Notes under the pieces: model-generated
What the model saw: only the letters and a program-made list of their open reading frames with translations
Told to the model about the DNA's origin: nothing
Databases searched by the model: none
Assembly: GCF_043290135.1 (NCBI RefSeq)
Contig: NC_134701.1
Location: forward strand, 32,577,501 to 32,641,500
Length of the DNA: 64,000 nucleotides
Source of the DNA: Rhipicephalus microplus
Lineage: Eukaryota > Arthropoda > Arachnida > Ixodida > Ixodidae
Direction of reading: 5' to 3'
Made by a program: the position numbers and the translations under genes
Part shown: piece by piece, positions 11,090-22,418 of the stretch
Position numbering within the stretch: position 1 is the stretch's first letter
How the letters are laid out: every line of letters starts with the position of its first letter

Positions 11090-11700
11090 GTGTCATGGGA
11101 TTCAGACCAGGTTGCGTGAGTGAATACACAGGCTTCTGTGCTCTACCGGAGGGCTCTTCCGACAAAACCATCTAAATGAACGAGATCCTTGGTCAAGGAT
11201 CATTGGACCATCAAACCAAAAAAATGGTGGAGACACCACCTCGATTTCGCGACTCACAATGCGGACTGCGCACTGAGCGGTGGGCAGTTGACTGCATGTC
11301 AGCTCAAGGTTGTCGCAGGGCGTCGTAGCGGCAGTATTTGGCGATCGCGTGAAATGCTGGGCGACGCGAAGACTCAATAGTTCAATACACCGTGACTGCT
11401 CAACCGTGGATGATTTCATTCACAGCTGAACAGTCCCTATAGCAACCAGCAGAATGTAAGTATCATCTACAATGCCTTTGGGCATAAGGCTGACACCTTT
11501 CTTTGGTAATGTTGGTACCGACATTACGACAAAGGGCGAGAACGTCAAGCACGCACGACAAATGACTCGGTCGATGTTTGAGCTCGACTGGAGAGATCTT
11601 TAGAAGCGGCCAGCTGGTACCCGACCGGTTCACCAAAAATCTCCTGGAGCGTCTGTTTCCCAACTTGTTACATCTCTCTCATGAGCATGAAACCGCGTGC
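11090..11700 (-). pseudogene. Decayed gypsy gag remnant
   Basis: On the minus strand, across several frames, gag-like pieces appear in order: KDLSSRAQTSTESFVV, VLDVLALCRNVGTNITKE, KGIVDDTYILLV and PNTAATTPCDNLEL with RIVSREIE. These correspond to the capsid and linker regions of the other gypsy gags here (compare VREEVARELSLL and the EDVLHLCNRVNSTMPKEEK block at 29193-34387). There is no LTR, zinc knuckle or pol nearby. An old fragment. Confidence 0.6.
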
Positions 11701-11768
11701 CCGCCATGCCGCCGAGATAGAAATGTAACTTAGAAGTGTGGCAGCTTGGGCTAGTTGGTATGGCATGA

Positions 11769-11871
11769 CGATAGTTATAGCGCGACAACAAAACGACGAC
11801 ACAGAGACAAGAAGTCCTTCGTGTCCTTCTTGTCTCTGTGTCGTCGTTTTGTTTTCGCGCTATAACTATCG
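11769..11871. repeat. 46-bp near-perfect inverted repeat (hairpin)
   Basis: Left arm 11769-11814 and right arm 11826-11871 are reverse complements except for one base (by eye), separated by 11 bases. Arms include ATAGTTATAGCGCG and ACGACGACACAGAGACAAG. Just left, GGGCTAGTTGGTATGGCATG is tRNA-head-like. It could be a foldback element end, a hairpin from template switching, or a small repeat family. The transcript would form a long stem. Confidence 0.85.
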
Positions 11872-11890
11872 GCAGAGTTAGAAGGCAACG

Positions 11891-12623
11891 TTGGCGAGCA
11901 TCACTGAATGACCGCGGTAAGGAGCGGTTGCGCGGCAGTTCTTACTTTCCTTTTTATTTGGTTTATGTGTTAGGCTTTGGGAGGCATGCCATCCGTTACG
12001 CTACATGTGCTCTGGCACGCAGCATTGCTTTAACGGCATTGAGCCAGTATCCGACACGTTCGCCGCTGACCGTAGATTCCGTGTGCCAGTACGGCACCCC
12101 ACGAAGAACTGGGGCGCCTGAGATTTCTGAGCGCTTATAGTTTCTTGTTAGGCCAGGTCAAAGGAACCAACCTCCCCCCCCGTGGGTGAGAAAGGGGTAA
12201 GGGTAGAAACGTCATTGTGACGACCCTCTGATTGCCTCATGGCACGTTCAGCCTGCGCATGAACGGGCCTTTTCCGGAACCTATTGCAGCGGTATGACCC
12301 CTCTCATCGGTTCGGCTTATGGCCCGACTGGTGGCTGTTGGCACGCCTACAACTCGCGGCCGAGACAAGGCGGCGTGCGTTTCGTAACTGTGGGAGCGCC
12401 GGCGGCCTTTCATCACTTTCTTTTGTGTTTTTTTTGTAACTTTTATGTCCGTAACTATGTATGATATTCTATAAAGCCTGTATATAAGTTTTTCTCATCT
12501 ATACTAGAACTGCTCAAGCGTTTTTACTTTCTCTTCAAGTGACCAGTGAGTCAATCGCCAGTGTTTGCATAGAGGTAGTACGTCACTTCCTCCCACTTTG
12601 CTATATCACCTCGTGTGGTGCGT
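11891..12623. other. Unassigned sequence, possible solo LTR at about 12146-12540
   Basis: From TGTTAGGCCAGG (12150 region) the sequence is LTR-like: C-rich and G-rich tracts, then CTATAAAGCCTGTATATAAG near 12470, a TATA-like pair. No second copy or clear CA end was found, so the LTR call is weak. Nothing else recognised. Confidence 0.25.
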
Positions 12624-12866
12624 GCCCTGCCACGTTGTTCTAGTGGCTAAGGTACTCGGCTGCTGACCCGCAGGTCGCTGTATCGGATCCCGGCTGAGGC
12701 GGCTGCATTTTCGATGGAGGATGAAATGCTGTAGGCCCACCCATATGCTCAGATTTCAGATACACGTTAAAGAAACCCAGGTGGTCGAAATTTTCAGAGT
12801 CCTCCACGACGGCGTTTCTCACAATTATATGGTGGTTTTGGGACGTTGAGCCCCACAAATCAATCG
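12624..12866 (+). mobile_element. Ruka SINE copy 2
   Basis: Full-length copy with A box (TTCTAGTGGCTAAGGTACTC), altered B box (GTATCGGATCCC), the ACACGTTAAAGAAACCCAGG core and terminal GGGACGTTGAGCCCCACAAA. Flanks show an 8-bp exact duplication TGGTGCGT (12616-12623 and 12869-12876), extendable to 13 bp with two mismatches. Confidence 0.9.
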
Positions 12867-13317
12867 GTTGGTGCGTCTCGGGTAATAAGTGAGGAAGATT
12901 GCTTTCACATCAAAAGAACCTGAATATTACTATCACTGTCGGGTTCCACCGATAGACTGCGGCGAAATGCTGACATTTGGCAATCCATTTATCGACGTGA
13001 ACGCTGACAGTACCGCAGAAGATAGCGGGATTGCGTGGCTGGGCCAGTACGACCATCTTTACCATTAGGACGGGAGCCACGGTTGAAGCAGAAGCAGCCG
13101 AATCACCTTCAGTCGACATTGCAGGGCTGTGCAGAACACGTCTGCTGAGGAGTATTTTTTCACCGCACCGAGCATCTCCATGAAAATGTTGCGATTGTAT
13201 TTGCAGCATATTTACAAAGGAGTGTGACATTCCATATGGTGCTTTGATGTTCATCAAAAAATGGCCTCCTTCTCTTCTTTTCTCACAACCCCTCTGTCAT
13301 AAGGCTGCTGCTGCTTC
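12867..13317. other. Unassigned sequence before I-group copy B
   Basis: Minus-strand frames are present but match no domain known to me. A GCTGCTGCTTC tract directly precedes the GATGATGATG tail of the next element. Confidence 0.35.
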
Positions 13318-13789
13318 TGATGATGATGTGTAGGGCTTGATGAGGAAAGGGCCAATCGATGGCCAAAGAGCGCCATTTCAGTGACTAGAGATGTGTACAA
13401 TGATATGGTGCGTGGCTGTATAGGGCCTTAAATTCCCTTGCGCTAACACGGGTAAAAACATAACTATTAAAATTATGACAGTGGCAAGATATCGAGAACA
13501 AAAATGGGTGAGAAAATGTTTTGATAATAAAAGCATGTGTGAAACTATTTGGCACTAGCACAAATGTTTCATCAGCGCCCTTGTGTGCAAGAGCCGCAAG
13601 GCAAGTGCCTTTCATTGTAGCCGCTGCAGCAGCAACCTCTCTTGAGAGGTCACGCTACGCAATGCCTGGGTATGTTACATGATACAAGCGGACATCTTTT
13701 AAAAAAGCTAGCGACGATTAATGAGTAAAAAATGGTTCCCTACCGACGAACATTGCAGGGTTTAATGATATATGTTGTCGGCAGGGTAA

Positions 13790-16700
13790 TGGAAAGTGTT
13801 GTCTGTGGGGTGTCTAATTGTTCACATTAGAGTGCTTCACCACATCAGTCACACAATGATGGATCGCCGTCGGACAAAAGATATTAGTGTATCATGTATG
13901 TGTGTCTTATCCTGAGCCTCGTTAGTGTTACCTCCGTACGACGTGATTTTGATACTGGCAGCCAATGACCAAGGTATGGCTTAATAACGTGTAGTTTGTT
14001 TTGTGTCTGTCTATCCCACTCGCTCTGCCAGTAGTTCCTGAGCATTTCTTTGAGAGACAATTCAAGATCAAGGGCCGGGATTGATATCAGTGTAGTGGCA
14101 GTTCTTTCGTGAACGGATGCCGCAAGCTGATCCGCCATCACGTTGCCTTGGATCTCACGGTGCCCTGGCACCCAGCACACTACAACATGTTGTCTGAGTG
14201 TGTACAGTGTGCATAAAATAGATGTAAGTTGAGATGAGGACAGGGTTTTTTTGTTTCAAGAGTTTGCAGAGCTGTTACCACACTGATGAAGTCTGTATAA
14301 ATGACTGCTTTTTGTAGTTGTAATTGCTTGATGCGTTCAGCGGCCACAAGTATCGCGTAAGTTTCCGCTGTGAACATATTTGTGTCTGGATGTAGACAGC
14401 CAGCATCCGAGAAGGATGGGCCGACAACAGCGTAGGACACAGAGGAGTTACACTTCGAGGCATCTGTAAAGAACTCAGGATGTGTGTATTTAATGAAGTT
14501 CCAGGAAGTATGTCCGGATATAAGCAATGGGCGCATGTTTTATAAAATCTAGGAAAGACACATCGCAGTCTATAGTCTACCACTGCCACGGTGGCGGGTA
14601 TTCTACAGGAGCCATAAACTTTGCTCAAGTGACATACCAGTTTACTCAGCTAGACCTTTCAGGCGAACTGAGTAGGGCTGCCTTATCGAAGGCCTGCTTT
14701 GAAACAGAATGGAGCAAGACAACTCAGTAATGGTGGAGTGTGAGGGGTGCTTCTTGCCTGCTTTCACTTTAAGGAAATTTACAAAGGACATGTAAGTTCT
14801 CTGCAGATGAAGCGACGATTCGTTTGACTCAACGTGAAGGCTTTCTATGGGGCTGGTGCGAAAAGCACCCGTAGAAAGGCGGATGCCGAAATGGTGCATG
14901 GGGTCCAGCATGTTCAAAGCACTTTTGAGTCGCATACTGATAAACAATGGCCTCATATTCTAAGCGGGTGCGAATGAGGCTTCTATACAAATTCATGAGG
15001 CATTGCCTGTGACTACCCCACGTAGTACGTGACAACACTTTTAAAACATTCATGTATTTTACACATTTTGTTTTTAAACACTTGATGTGTGGTATGAAGG
15101 TTAGCTTGTGGTCTAAGATTAGGCCCAAAAATTTATGCTCTGCATTAACAGACAGACGTTGACCAAACAGTTGATGTCAGGTTCTGAGTGCATGCCTCTC
15201 TTTCGGGAGAAGAGTACCCAGGTGCTTTTTGTGGCTTCAGCCGGAGTCCATTTTCTTCTGCCCATTTAGAGACCTTGTTTAAAGCTAGCTGAACCAGCCA
15301 CTCACACATTGCCAGGTTGCATGCCTTAAAGCCAAGCTTGATATCGTCGACATAAGTACAGTAGAACATATTGCGGGGAATGGACGCAAGCAAGGAATTC
15401 ATTTTAATAGTAAAAAGTGTACAACTAAGTAGACCTCTTTGCGGTACTACCGTTTCTTGGACAAATATTTGGGAGAGAACACTGACCACATGGACACGGA
15501 ATGTCCGATTGGACAAGTAACTATGGATAATGTAAAACATTTTACCGCGCACACCCAGGTGAGACAAGTCTCTTAATGTGCCAAAACACCATGTTGTGTC
15601 GTAAGCCTTCTCCATATCAAAGAACACAGAGAGGAATTATTGTTTGCGGACGAAAGCGCCTTGGATTTCTGCCTCGATACGCTCCAGATGGTCAGTGGTG
15701 GATCTAACCTCTCGAAACCCACACTGAAATCAGTCGAGCAGATTGTGTGTTTCGAGGAAATGTATAAGTCGGCGGTTTATCAAGTTTTCAAAAAGTTTAC
15801 AAAGGCAGCTTGTAAGTGCAATGGGCCTATAACTTGAAACTGAGGAAGTCTACTTGCCCTCTTTTAAAATGGAAATAATCAAAGCCTCTTTCCAGGAAGT
15901 AGGAATAGTGCCAGAAAGCCAAATAGCATTGTACAGGGACAGTAATGTTTTTCGTGTTTTGAGTGGTAGGCTTTCAACATTTCATACACGACATGGTCGT
16001 AGCCTGGGGCAGAATTACTGCAGGAGTTTAGTGATGTTTGTAGCTCGGCTAAGTTGAAAGGTTGGTTGAATGGCTCGTAGTTTGTACACTTGTGTTCTAG
16101 TTTCTGTTTTTCTATGCTTGCTTTGCATTTTCGGAAAACATCAGTATAGTGTGATGAGCTAGACTCTTGTTAAAAGTGTGCGCCCAGGAAGCTCTCCTGA
16201 TCTTCCAAGCTGTCACTATGTGTGTTTACGAGTGAGAGTGTGTGTACTTGTCTTCATGCTATTCTCCTAATCATGTTCCATACTTTAGACTCCGGTGTAT
16301 ATGAATTGATGCCTGATACAAAGTTCTGCCAACTTTCCCATCTGGCCTGTCGGCGCGTCCTCCTGCTTTGAGACTTTATGTTTCCAAAATTTGTAAGATT
16401 CTCCGCTGTCGGAGAGTCTCTAAGTAGCTTCCATGCATTATTTTGCTTTCTACGTGCATTCTGACACTCACTGTTACACCAAGGAACGTGTCACCTGTTA
16501 GAGCATCCAGTTTGTGGGATACAGTTTGTTGCAGCATTAATAAGAAGTGCTGTGAAGAAGTCTACTGCGGTATCTATACTTGAAATATGTCCGACCAACT
16601 TATTCGAGTAGCTTCTCTTAATTTTTCTCAGTCTGCTTTGTCTGTCTGCCATCTGGGAACATATGGAGGACCTTTTTTAGTGGTGTACTTAGAATGATCG

Positions 16701-17328
16701 GAAAGTGGTCACTTCCGAAAGGCTTGTTGATCACTTTCCATTGAAGTAGGGGTACAAGCGATGGGGACACAATGCTGAGATCTATGCATGAGTAGGTTTT
16801 GTTGGCGAGGCTGAAGTATGTTGGCTCTTTTCTATTCAACAGACACGCGCCCGAAGAAAAGAGGAACTGTTCGTTTAGCAGACCTTGTGCATCGCAGAGA
16901 GAGTCACACCATAGATCATTGTGTGCATTCAAGTGTCCAAAGACCACATAAGGTTCTCGTAGTTCAAGTATCAGTTCAAGTATCATTTTTGAGACGGTAC
17001 TGTGGATGTATGTAAAAAGAGCAGATGGCGACAAGTTTGTTAAAAAAACTGCTCGAAGAGCCACTACCCCAAGGGATGTTTGTAGTGGTAGATGTGTACA
17101 CGCTTCGCCCTGATCAAATATAATAGCCACACCGTCAGATGACGCTACAGCGTCATTGCGGTCAGTTCTGAATATTACACAATGACGCAAAAAATTGGTG
17201 TTCCTGGAATTTAGGTGTGTCTGTTGTGCACACAACCTTTTTGGGGAATGTTTGTGTAAGAGTTCCTGGATATTGTCGAGGTTTCAAAGTAGTCCTCTGC
17301 CGTTTTATTTTATTATTTGTGTATCCAT
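13790..17328 (-). pseudogene. ORF2 of copy B: endonuclease, RT, RNase H
   Basis: Begins at ATG 17328, 48 bp after ORF1. The endonuclease part at 17235-16618 is open: LCAQQTHLNSRNTNF, DDAVASSDGVAIIF-like block, FGHLNAHNDLWCDS and GSDHFPIIL. RT pieces follow in several frames: FFDMEKAYDTTWCF at 15620, catalytic TYVDDIKLGF near 15340 with both Asp intact, and GLILDHKLTFIPHIK at 15120. RNase H is at 14536-13884, with FFTDASK, ETYAILVAAERIKQL, IYTDFISVV and CWVPGHREIQGNVMAD. Multiple frameshifts and stops; 15640-16600 is too decayed to read continuously. Presence of RNase H supports the I-group call. Confidence 0.87.
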
Positions 17329-17376
17329 TATGTGTGGAAATGAGTGCTGTGTGCACTCAAGAAGTATTGCGTCACG

Positions 17377-18534
17377 TCAAGAGCCCTTGTCAGGCTCCGT
17401 AATGATAGTTTTTGATTTTCTGGCGTGCTCGAAAAAGCCATGCTTCTCCTTCAGTGCCGAAGACACCGTTGGACTTGCTGTTGTGTCCATCACCTCGGAC
17501 GAGGTGCTGGATGCCCACTCGTGGTTCACGCGCGCAGGCACGGAGGTTTTAGGGCTATCTGTTGAGACAGAAGGCGCTGGAGCTTCAGGTCTTGGGGCTT
17601 ACAAGCCTTTTGGTGGCGGAAGAGCCTGTGCTCTTTCCGCTGAGGTGGTGAAAGGCGCTGCCACTTGTCCACTTTGTGTGGTACGTGCGGGTGCCGCGGA
17701 TTTCGGTGGCACTACCCCCTTTCGTGCCACCTTTGCGAATGAAGGACCCTGCATTAGTAGACGCTTGCGCGCCTCCCTAAGCGAGATGTTTTCAATTACT
17801 TTCAGTGTGAGTACTTTTTTTCGTGTTTCCATGTAGGGCATGTGCGAGAGTAAGCGGGGTGTGGTAGTGGCTTCTTCACATTTGTCTGTAGCGTGTTCGT
17901 GTGAACTACACTTTGCACAGGTTTGACGGCCGCGCAACCTCTGTGAACCATGGCCGAATCGCTGGCATTTAAAACAACGTCGGGGTTGGGGATATAGGGT
18001 CGAACCTTTAACTTCAAGTAGCCTGTTTCGATATGTTCTGGAAGTGTGCTTATGCGAAATGTAAGAATGAGGTGCTTTGTCGGGGTTTCTTTGTTGTCAC
18101 GCTTAATCCTAATTCTCTGTACTTGTGTTCCATGCTGTTCGTTTCAGCCCCCAAAGAGCTCACTCTCTGTCAGGTTAATTAGGTCTTGATCAGACACTAC
18201 ACCTCAGGAACTGTTCAGGGAACGGTGTGGTGTGATAGATACAGATGTGGTTCTAAAAGATGCGAGTTTTGTCAAATTTTCATACTGGATCTTGGTTTGA
18301 ACTTTAAGAAGAAGGTCCCCATTTGTCACACGTGTAGCCTGATACCCTGGGTCAAGGGTACTCGTGAGGCATTTGGAAACTACAAATTTGCGTTCTTTTC
18401 TCGTGTTTCACAGTCGATCACATGGAATCGCGGGAAAATTTCTTTTAGCTTTATGAATACATTGAGTGTTGGTTCAGTGCGATTTTCTTAGCAGGAGGAC
18501 GATGAGATAGTTTAGAAAATGAAAAAGAGGCCAT
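17377..18534 (-). pseudogene. ORF1 of copy B
   Basis: Start chosen at ATG 18534, matching position in copies A and C. Recognisable blocks: ITPHRSLN, LTESELFGG, RPYIPNPRRCFKCQRFGHGS (first CCHC), CAKCSSHEHATDKC, then ENISLREARKRL and FAKVARKGVV, ending near 17377. In-frame stops and a lost Cys in the first knuckle show decay. Role as for copy A: RNA-binding partner of ORF2. Confidence 0.8.
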
Positions 18535-18639
18535 GCAGTATATATAAATTCGGCAGCCATGCCAAGCACCCACCATTGAGCCCAATATGGGGACGCGGCA
18601 GCCCAATTATAAAGGCGTGCCAGCGCCAGCTGTAACACC

Positions 18640-18725
18640 GTGGTGTGACTACGCCGTGGTGTCACTACGTGGTGTCCCTACGTAGGGTCACTACATGTCC
18701 ATGGTGTCACTACGCACCAAACGCC
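18640..18725. repeat. Short tandem motifs at the 5' end of copy B
   Basis: The motif GTGGTGTCACTACG and variants occurs about five times in tandem here, while copies A (near 2070) and C (near 44936) have it once. Could be added by template jumping during integration or represent duplicated promoter units. Confidence 0.7.
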
Positions 18726-18784
18726 TACTTGCGCAGACGCCCCTGCGGGGCTCTGTGTTAAAGGTACAACACCGATACAGTATC

Positions 18785-18870
18785 TAAGCTTTGGAACGTG
18801 AAACCCTAGATAGAGCTATTAAGATTGCTCTAGGTACTCCACATATGGCCCAAACTTCTTGAACCATCAC
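18785..18870 (+). pseudogene. Short non-LTR RT C-terminal fragment
   Basis: The plus strand reads ALERETLDRAIKIALGTP followed by HMAQTS and a stop. The RAIKIALGTP block is typical of the connection after the RT thumb in R1/I-type elements. The following 100 bases are unreadable. A short, old piece. Confidence 0.35.
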
Positions 18871-19147
18871 GTCCCTATCACCGTTCTCGGAACGAAGTCT
18901 ATAACTCTGTCTTCCCGGAAAGTGTAGTGACATACCCGGAAATGGAGCATCGTCATTATGCACTGACCGGGCTCGAGAACCAAGTCTACATTGTGGCTCA
19001 CTCCAGTGTCATAATTGTCGTCAGCACCCATATACCTGAAGCCTTCGGAGATGTTATCGATGTAAATTAGTGGTTGCTGCTAGACCGTAGACTCTGCATC
19101 GCCACAACCATCGCATGCTTACCACATTCATCGCATGCTCAGAGAAA
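18871..19147. other. Unassigned sequence
   Basis: May continue the decayed RT fragment just upstream; no readable frame. Confidence 0.3.
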
Positions 19148-20160
19148 AACTTTTGGAGACAACCTGCGTGACTGAAAGCTCGACACTTTGATCGTCGTCG
19201 CTGCTTGTGCGGCTACCGTACACGTAGAGAAATGGTTGATTTATGCTCGGGGACGCCTAAAATGTACTTTACAGTCATTTTTTACACTTTAGTATTGTGC
19301 CTACCTAAATTAAAGAGTGCCAGCAGCATGTACACCGAGGCGGCCGGCATGACAGGCCTCGCTGGGACAGGGCACTGGGTAAGGCCGCTCTCGAAGCAGC
19401 TGAGTTGCAATGCTTGAAGTTTCTGTATTTGAGCTTCGCAACATTTATATCTGTTACCTTAACTGCACCTGAAGTAAGTAGAAGGTCAATTATTGCCAGA
19501 AATGCATTTACGGAGTGGTGATGGCGAGCGACAGTCGTTTTTCTGTCCTCAGCTGGCAGTATACTGCGGGTGTACCAGTGTACAGATATATGTAGTTATA
19601 TAAATACCAACATAAAAAAAAACTGTACAAACAAATACAATGAGATCCGCTGAAAACGTATGCCATGGAGCCAGTTCACGAAAGCGTACGAAATTATCAA
19701 CTGGAAATTGCGTGTTGTTACTTATCAGTCAGAAAAGTTCCATCTATGGGCGGCCGGCAGCTTTCGGTGACAGCTTGGGAAGCTGAAAGCGAGACGCATC
19801 GATCATCAGCGCTCGATGTGTGAACATCGACACAAGGTAAAAGATTTGCTTTAGGTTTATGGATGTCTAAACTATACTTTACAATTGTTCTCACACTTTA
19901 AAATTGTATGCACACGAAGCAAGAAGCACCGGTAACATCAACCGACGCGGCCGGCACGATAGGCTTAATGCTCGTTATGCCGGGCACAAGACTGCTCTCG
20001 ACGCAGTGAGTTGGGATGTTTGAAGTTTCTGCATTTGAGCTTTGGAACATTTACAACTGTTACCTGAAGTAATTGGAATTACAAGCATGGCTAGACATTC
20101 ATCTATGCGGTGTGGCGAAATCGAAAGACAGCTTTTTCTCTCGCCTCCACTGGGAAACCT
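19148..20160. repeat. Diverged direct duplication, two copies about 615 bp apart
   Basis: Segments 19148-19560 and 19765-20160 share, in order, ACTGAAAGC/GCTGAAAGC, GATCGTC/GATCATC, GCTC(G)GGGACGCCTAAA against GGATGTCTAAACTATACTTTA, CCGAGGCGGCCGGCA/CCGACGCGGCCGGCA, and GAAGTTTCTG(T/C)ATTTGAGCTT. Neither copy has a long frame. Could be a tandem duplication or two insertions of an unnamed repeat. Confidence 0.65.
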
Positions 20161-20499
20161 TGCGAATCGATTGGAAGAGTTCATTTACGTTTCGTCAACA
20201 TAGCGGCAAAAACAATTTACTGTTTCTGTTAGGAGTGGCGTCAGGCTTCAGGTTTATAAACACTGCGACTTGAAATCATTACAGCGATACATGGCCAATG
20301 CGAATATGGTGGTTGTACGTCGGGGCATATGCAAAAAAGGCGCATTTTAATTGCTGCTATACGTACGCGCGCCGCAAAAATTACTTATGCTCGGTATCTG
20401 TTAGGGTAGCACCTCTCCGTGCCATCAAAAGAAGCGTTTTATATTCAACGACACCGAAATATACAACATCACGTGCTACATTAATGTGCACACTGGCAG
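20161..20499. other. Unassigned sequence
   Basis: Short frames only; no domain, RNA or repeat recognised. Confidence 0.35.
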
Positions 20500-20730
20500 A
20501 AATAGTGCGTGCACCAGTATTCACCTGCGCTTGCCAGTGAAAATTCCCGCGCTTCCAGCGCTTCCCAGCGTGCACCAGCATCACAGCGGTTAAGCCAGCG
20601 TCCCTACCAGCGTGACGCAGCATTTTCCCAGTGCGCCCTGTGAAGTGCCAGTAAATAACAGCGTGTACCAGTGTCTCCAGCGCCAAAAAACGAACTGGCA
20701 TCACGCTGGGGACGCTGTTTTTTCCAACAG
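20500..20730. repeat. CCAGCG/CCAGTG-rich minisatellite-like tract
   Basis: CCAG(C/T)G occurs roughly every 10-20 bases, about a dozen times, with spacers such as TGCACCAGCATCA and TCCCTACCAGCGTGACG. Ends carry GTGCACACTGGC and GCATCACGCTGGGG, loosely inverted. Not coding. Confidence 0.6.
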
Positions 20731-20825
20731 AATACTCACTTATTTATCAATGATTTTGTGATTTATAGACAGATTACTAACTCAAACAACCAACCATTGG
20801 TCGCACCACTGCTACGTGGTGCTAC

Positions 20826-21569
20826 CAATGGCAAATGAATATGAACGTTTCTAAAACAAAAGTTCAAAGTTTTACGTTTATGACCCAACGTTCAATTGAT
20901 TACTATCTGATTAATGCAATGGAAATATAACGCGTTTCATCAATAAAGTACTTAGACGTGAAATTTTCCGCTGATCTGCCATGGAATGCCCACATTGACG
21001 CAATAAGTTCTAAAGCATCAAAAGCACTTGGAATAATTGGATGCCACTTACATCAAGCTACCTGGAAGAAACAACTTACAGCATACATCTCACTTGCCTC
21101 ATTCATTTGGAACCCACATGAAATATACTTAGTTAACAAGCTTGAATACATCCAAATTAAAGCTGCCCGATTCATTACCAAAAGTTACTTGCATAATTCG
21201 AGCCTCACTAATATCAAAACATCACTGAGCCTCGCATTATTAGAAAAAAGGGAGTGCCGCCTTCGCTATCCTAATTTCACAATCTTTATCACAATTATTC
21301 GTCATTTGCTAATACTTACATATCTCGCCTATCGATATTTTCTGTGCCTTGATAACCCCTTCAAAGTTCTAGATGCATATGCGCGTACTAACGTCTCATA
21401 TAGCAAGCCTCTGCTGTGCGCACTCCGTCTTTGGAACAATTTACCACACTATGTTGTGTCTGTAAAAACCACGACGTATTTCAGAAGTGTTGAAAAGTTC
21501 GCCTATTATTGTATGAAAGTAATTTTAGCCTGTATGTTTAAACATTGTGAATTATTTTGCGTACGATAG
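20826..21569 (+). pseudogene. CR1-like RT C-terminal fragment, 5'-truncated
   Basis: Homology begins near 20826 with WQMNMNVSKTKV, the palm/thumb junction of LINE RTs, then YYLINAMEI, a stop at 20928, and VSSIKYL. From 20958 a 203-codon open stretch follows with FSADLPWNAHID, KASKALGIIGCHL, EYIQIKAARFITKSY and LRLWNNLPHYVVS, ending at 21569. Missing endonuclease and catalytic palm are consistent with 5' truncation on insertion. The element differs from the two minus-strand CR1-like copies. Confidence 0.82.
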
Positions 21570-21661
21570 TGTTAACTGTTTATATTGCGATAACAATTAT
21601 ATAAACACTCTCCGCTAGATTTTGCCGCTGGCGTTGGCATTGCGTCACCATACATAAATAC

Positions 21662-21733
<72 letters not shown>

Positions 21734-21889
21734 GAAAGAAGTGTATACCTAAGGGCTCGTTTTTCCGTGTTTTCAACACAATAATAATGAGATATAACAG
21801 ACAGTAATGCCAAGGAATGTACAGGGGAAGTTATTAACATTAATGGAATGTAAATAAGAAGAAAGAAAAGTGGATGAAAAAATTACCAA

Positions 21890-21959
21890 CTGTAAGCAGG
21901 AATCGAACCTACGACCTTCGAATTACGCGTTCGATGCTCTAACCACTGAGCTATTACAG
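21890..21959 (-). tRNA. tRNA-Thr(CGT)-like sequence, unit 1
   Basis: The 70-base minus-strand sequence folds as a cloverleaf: acceptor CTGTAA/TTACAG (6 bp, seventh pair mismatched), D arm GCTC/GAGC, anticodon stem TCGAA/TTCGA with loop CGCGTAA (CGT), T arm with TTCGATT. A box TAGCTCAGTGG and B box GGTTCGATTCC are intact, and a T6 run 8 bases downstream could end pol III transcription. Position 33 is G, not the usual T, so it may be a tRNA relic rather than a decoding tRNA. Confidence 0.55.
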
Positions 21960-22348
21960 CGGCCCTCCCTCCATCCACTTTTTTGGGTTTATCTGTGAAT
22001 TTAGAAGTAGGAGCGACAGTCAGCGCCATCTATTATAAGCCAAACAACGAGTGTGAAAACACTCTTATGTGCATGTTTGGCGTCACGTAGCACGTGAACT
22101 TATTATGAGCGGGCAGCTGATTAATTGTCCCTCTTATACAACCTAAACACACCAAGTCTGCCAGTACGAGACCCTCGTTCAATGAAATAAGGGAAAGAAG
22201 TGTATACCTAAGGGCTCGTTTTTCCGTGTTTTCAACACAATAATAATGAGATATAACAGACAGTAATGCCAAGGAATGTACAGGGGAAGTTATTAACATT
22301 AATGGAATGTAAATAAGAAGAAATAAAAGTGGATGAAAAAATTACCAA

Positions 22349-22418
22349 CTGTAAGCAGGAATCGAGCCTACGACCTTCGAATTACGCGTTCGATGCTCTA
22401 ACCACTGAGCTATTACAG
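22349..22418 (-). tRNA. tRNA-Thr(CGT)-like sequence, unit 2
   Basis: Same as unit 1 except that the B box reads GGCTCGATTCC, changing the conserved first T of the T loop region, which should weaken pol III transcription. The T6 terminator is present. Confidence 0.45.

Larger units (their letters stand above)
13318..18750 (-). mobile_element. I-group non-LTR retrotransposon, copy B
   Basis: Near full-length, strongly decayed copy: 5' leader about 18750-18535, ORF1 18534-17377, ORF2 17328 to about 13790, 3' UTR to the GATGATGATG tail (read as an ATC-type simple tail on the minus strand). The 3' UTR block GGGCCAATCGATGGCCAAAG also occurs in copy C near 39228. The 5' end has unusual tandem short motifs (see 18640-18725). 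A possible old target duplication (CTCTGT plus AAGG at about 13301 and 18757) is too weak to rely on. Confidence 0.88.

Noticed and set aside
17195..17836. 213-codon plus-strand frame
   Set aside because: Antisense to ORF1/ORF2 of I-group copy B; no domain.
13301..18770. Target duplication for I-group copy B
   Set aside because: CTCTGT plus AAGG agreement is short and gapped, no better than chance.
21580..21840. Frame with IYIYIY run
   Set aside because: TA microsatellite translation; same for frames at 23097-23312 and 58045-58698.
22033..22299. Identical 88-codon frames in the tandem units (also 22492-22758)
   Set aside because: Repeated only because the unit is repeated; they lie beside the tRNA-like sequence and show no domain.
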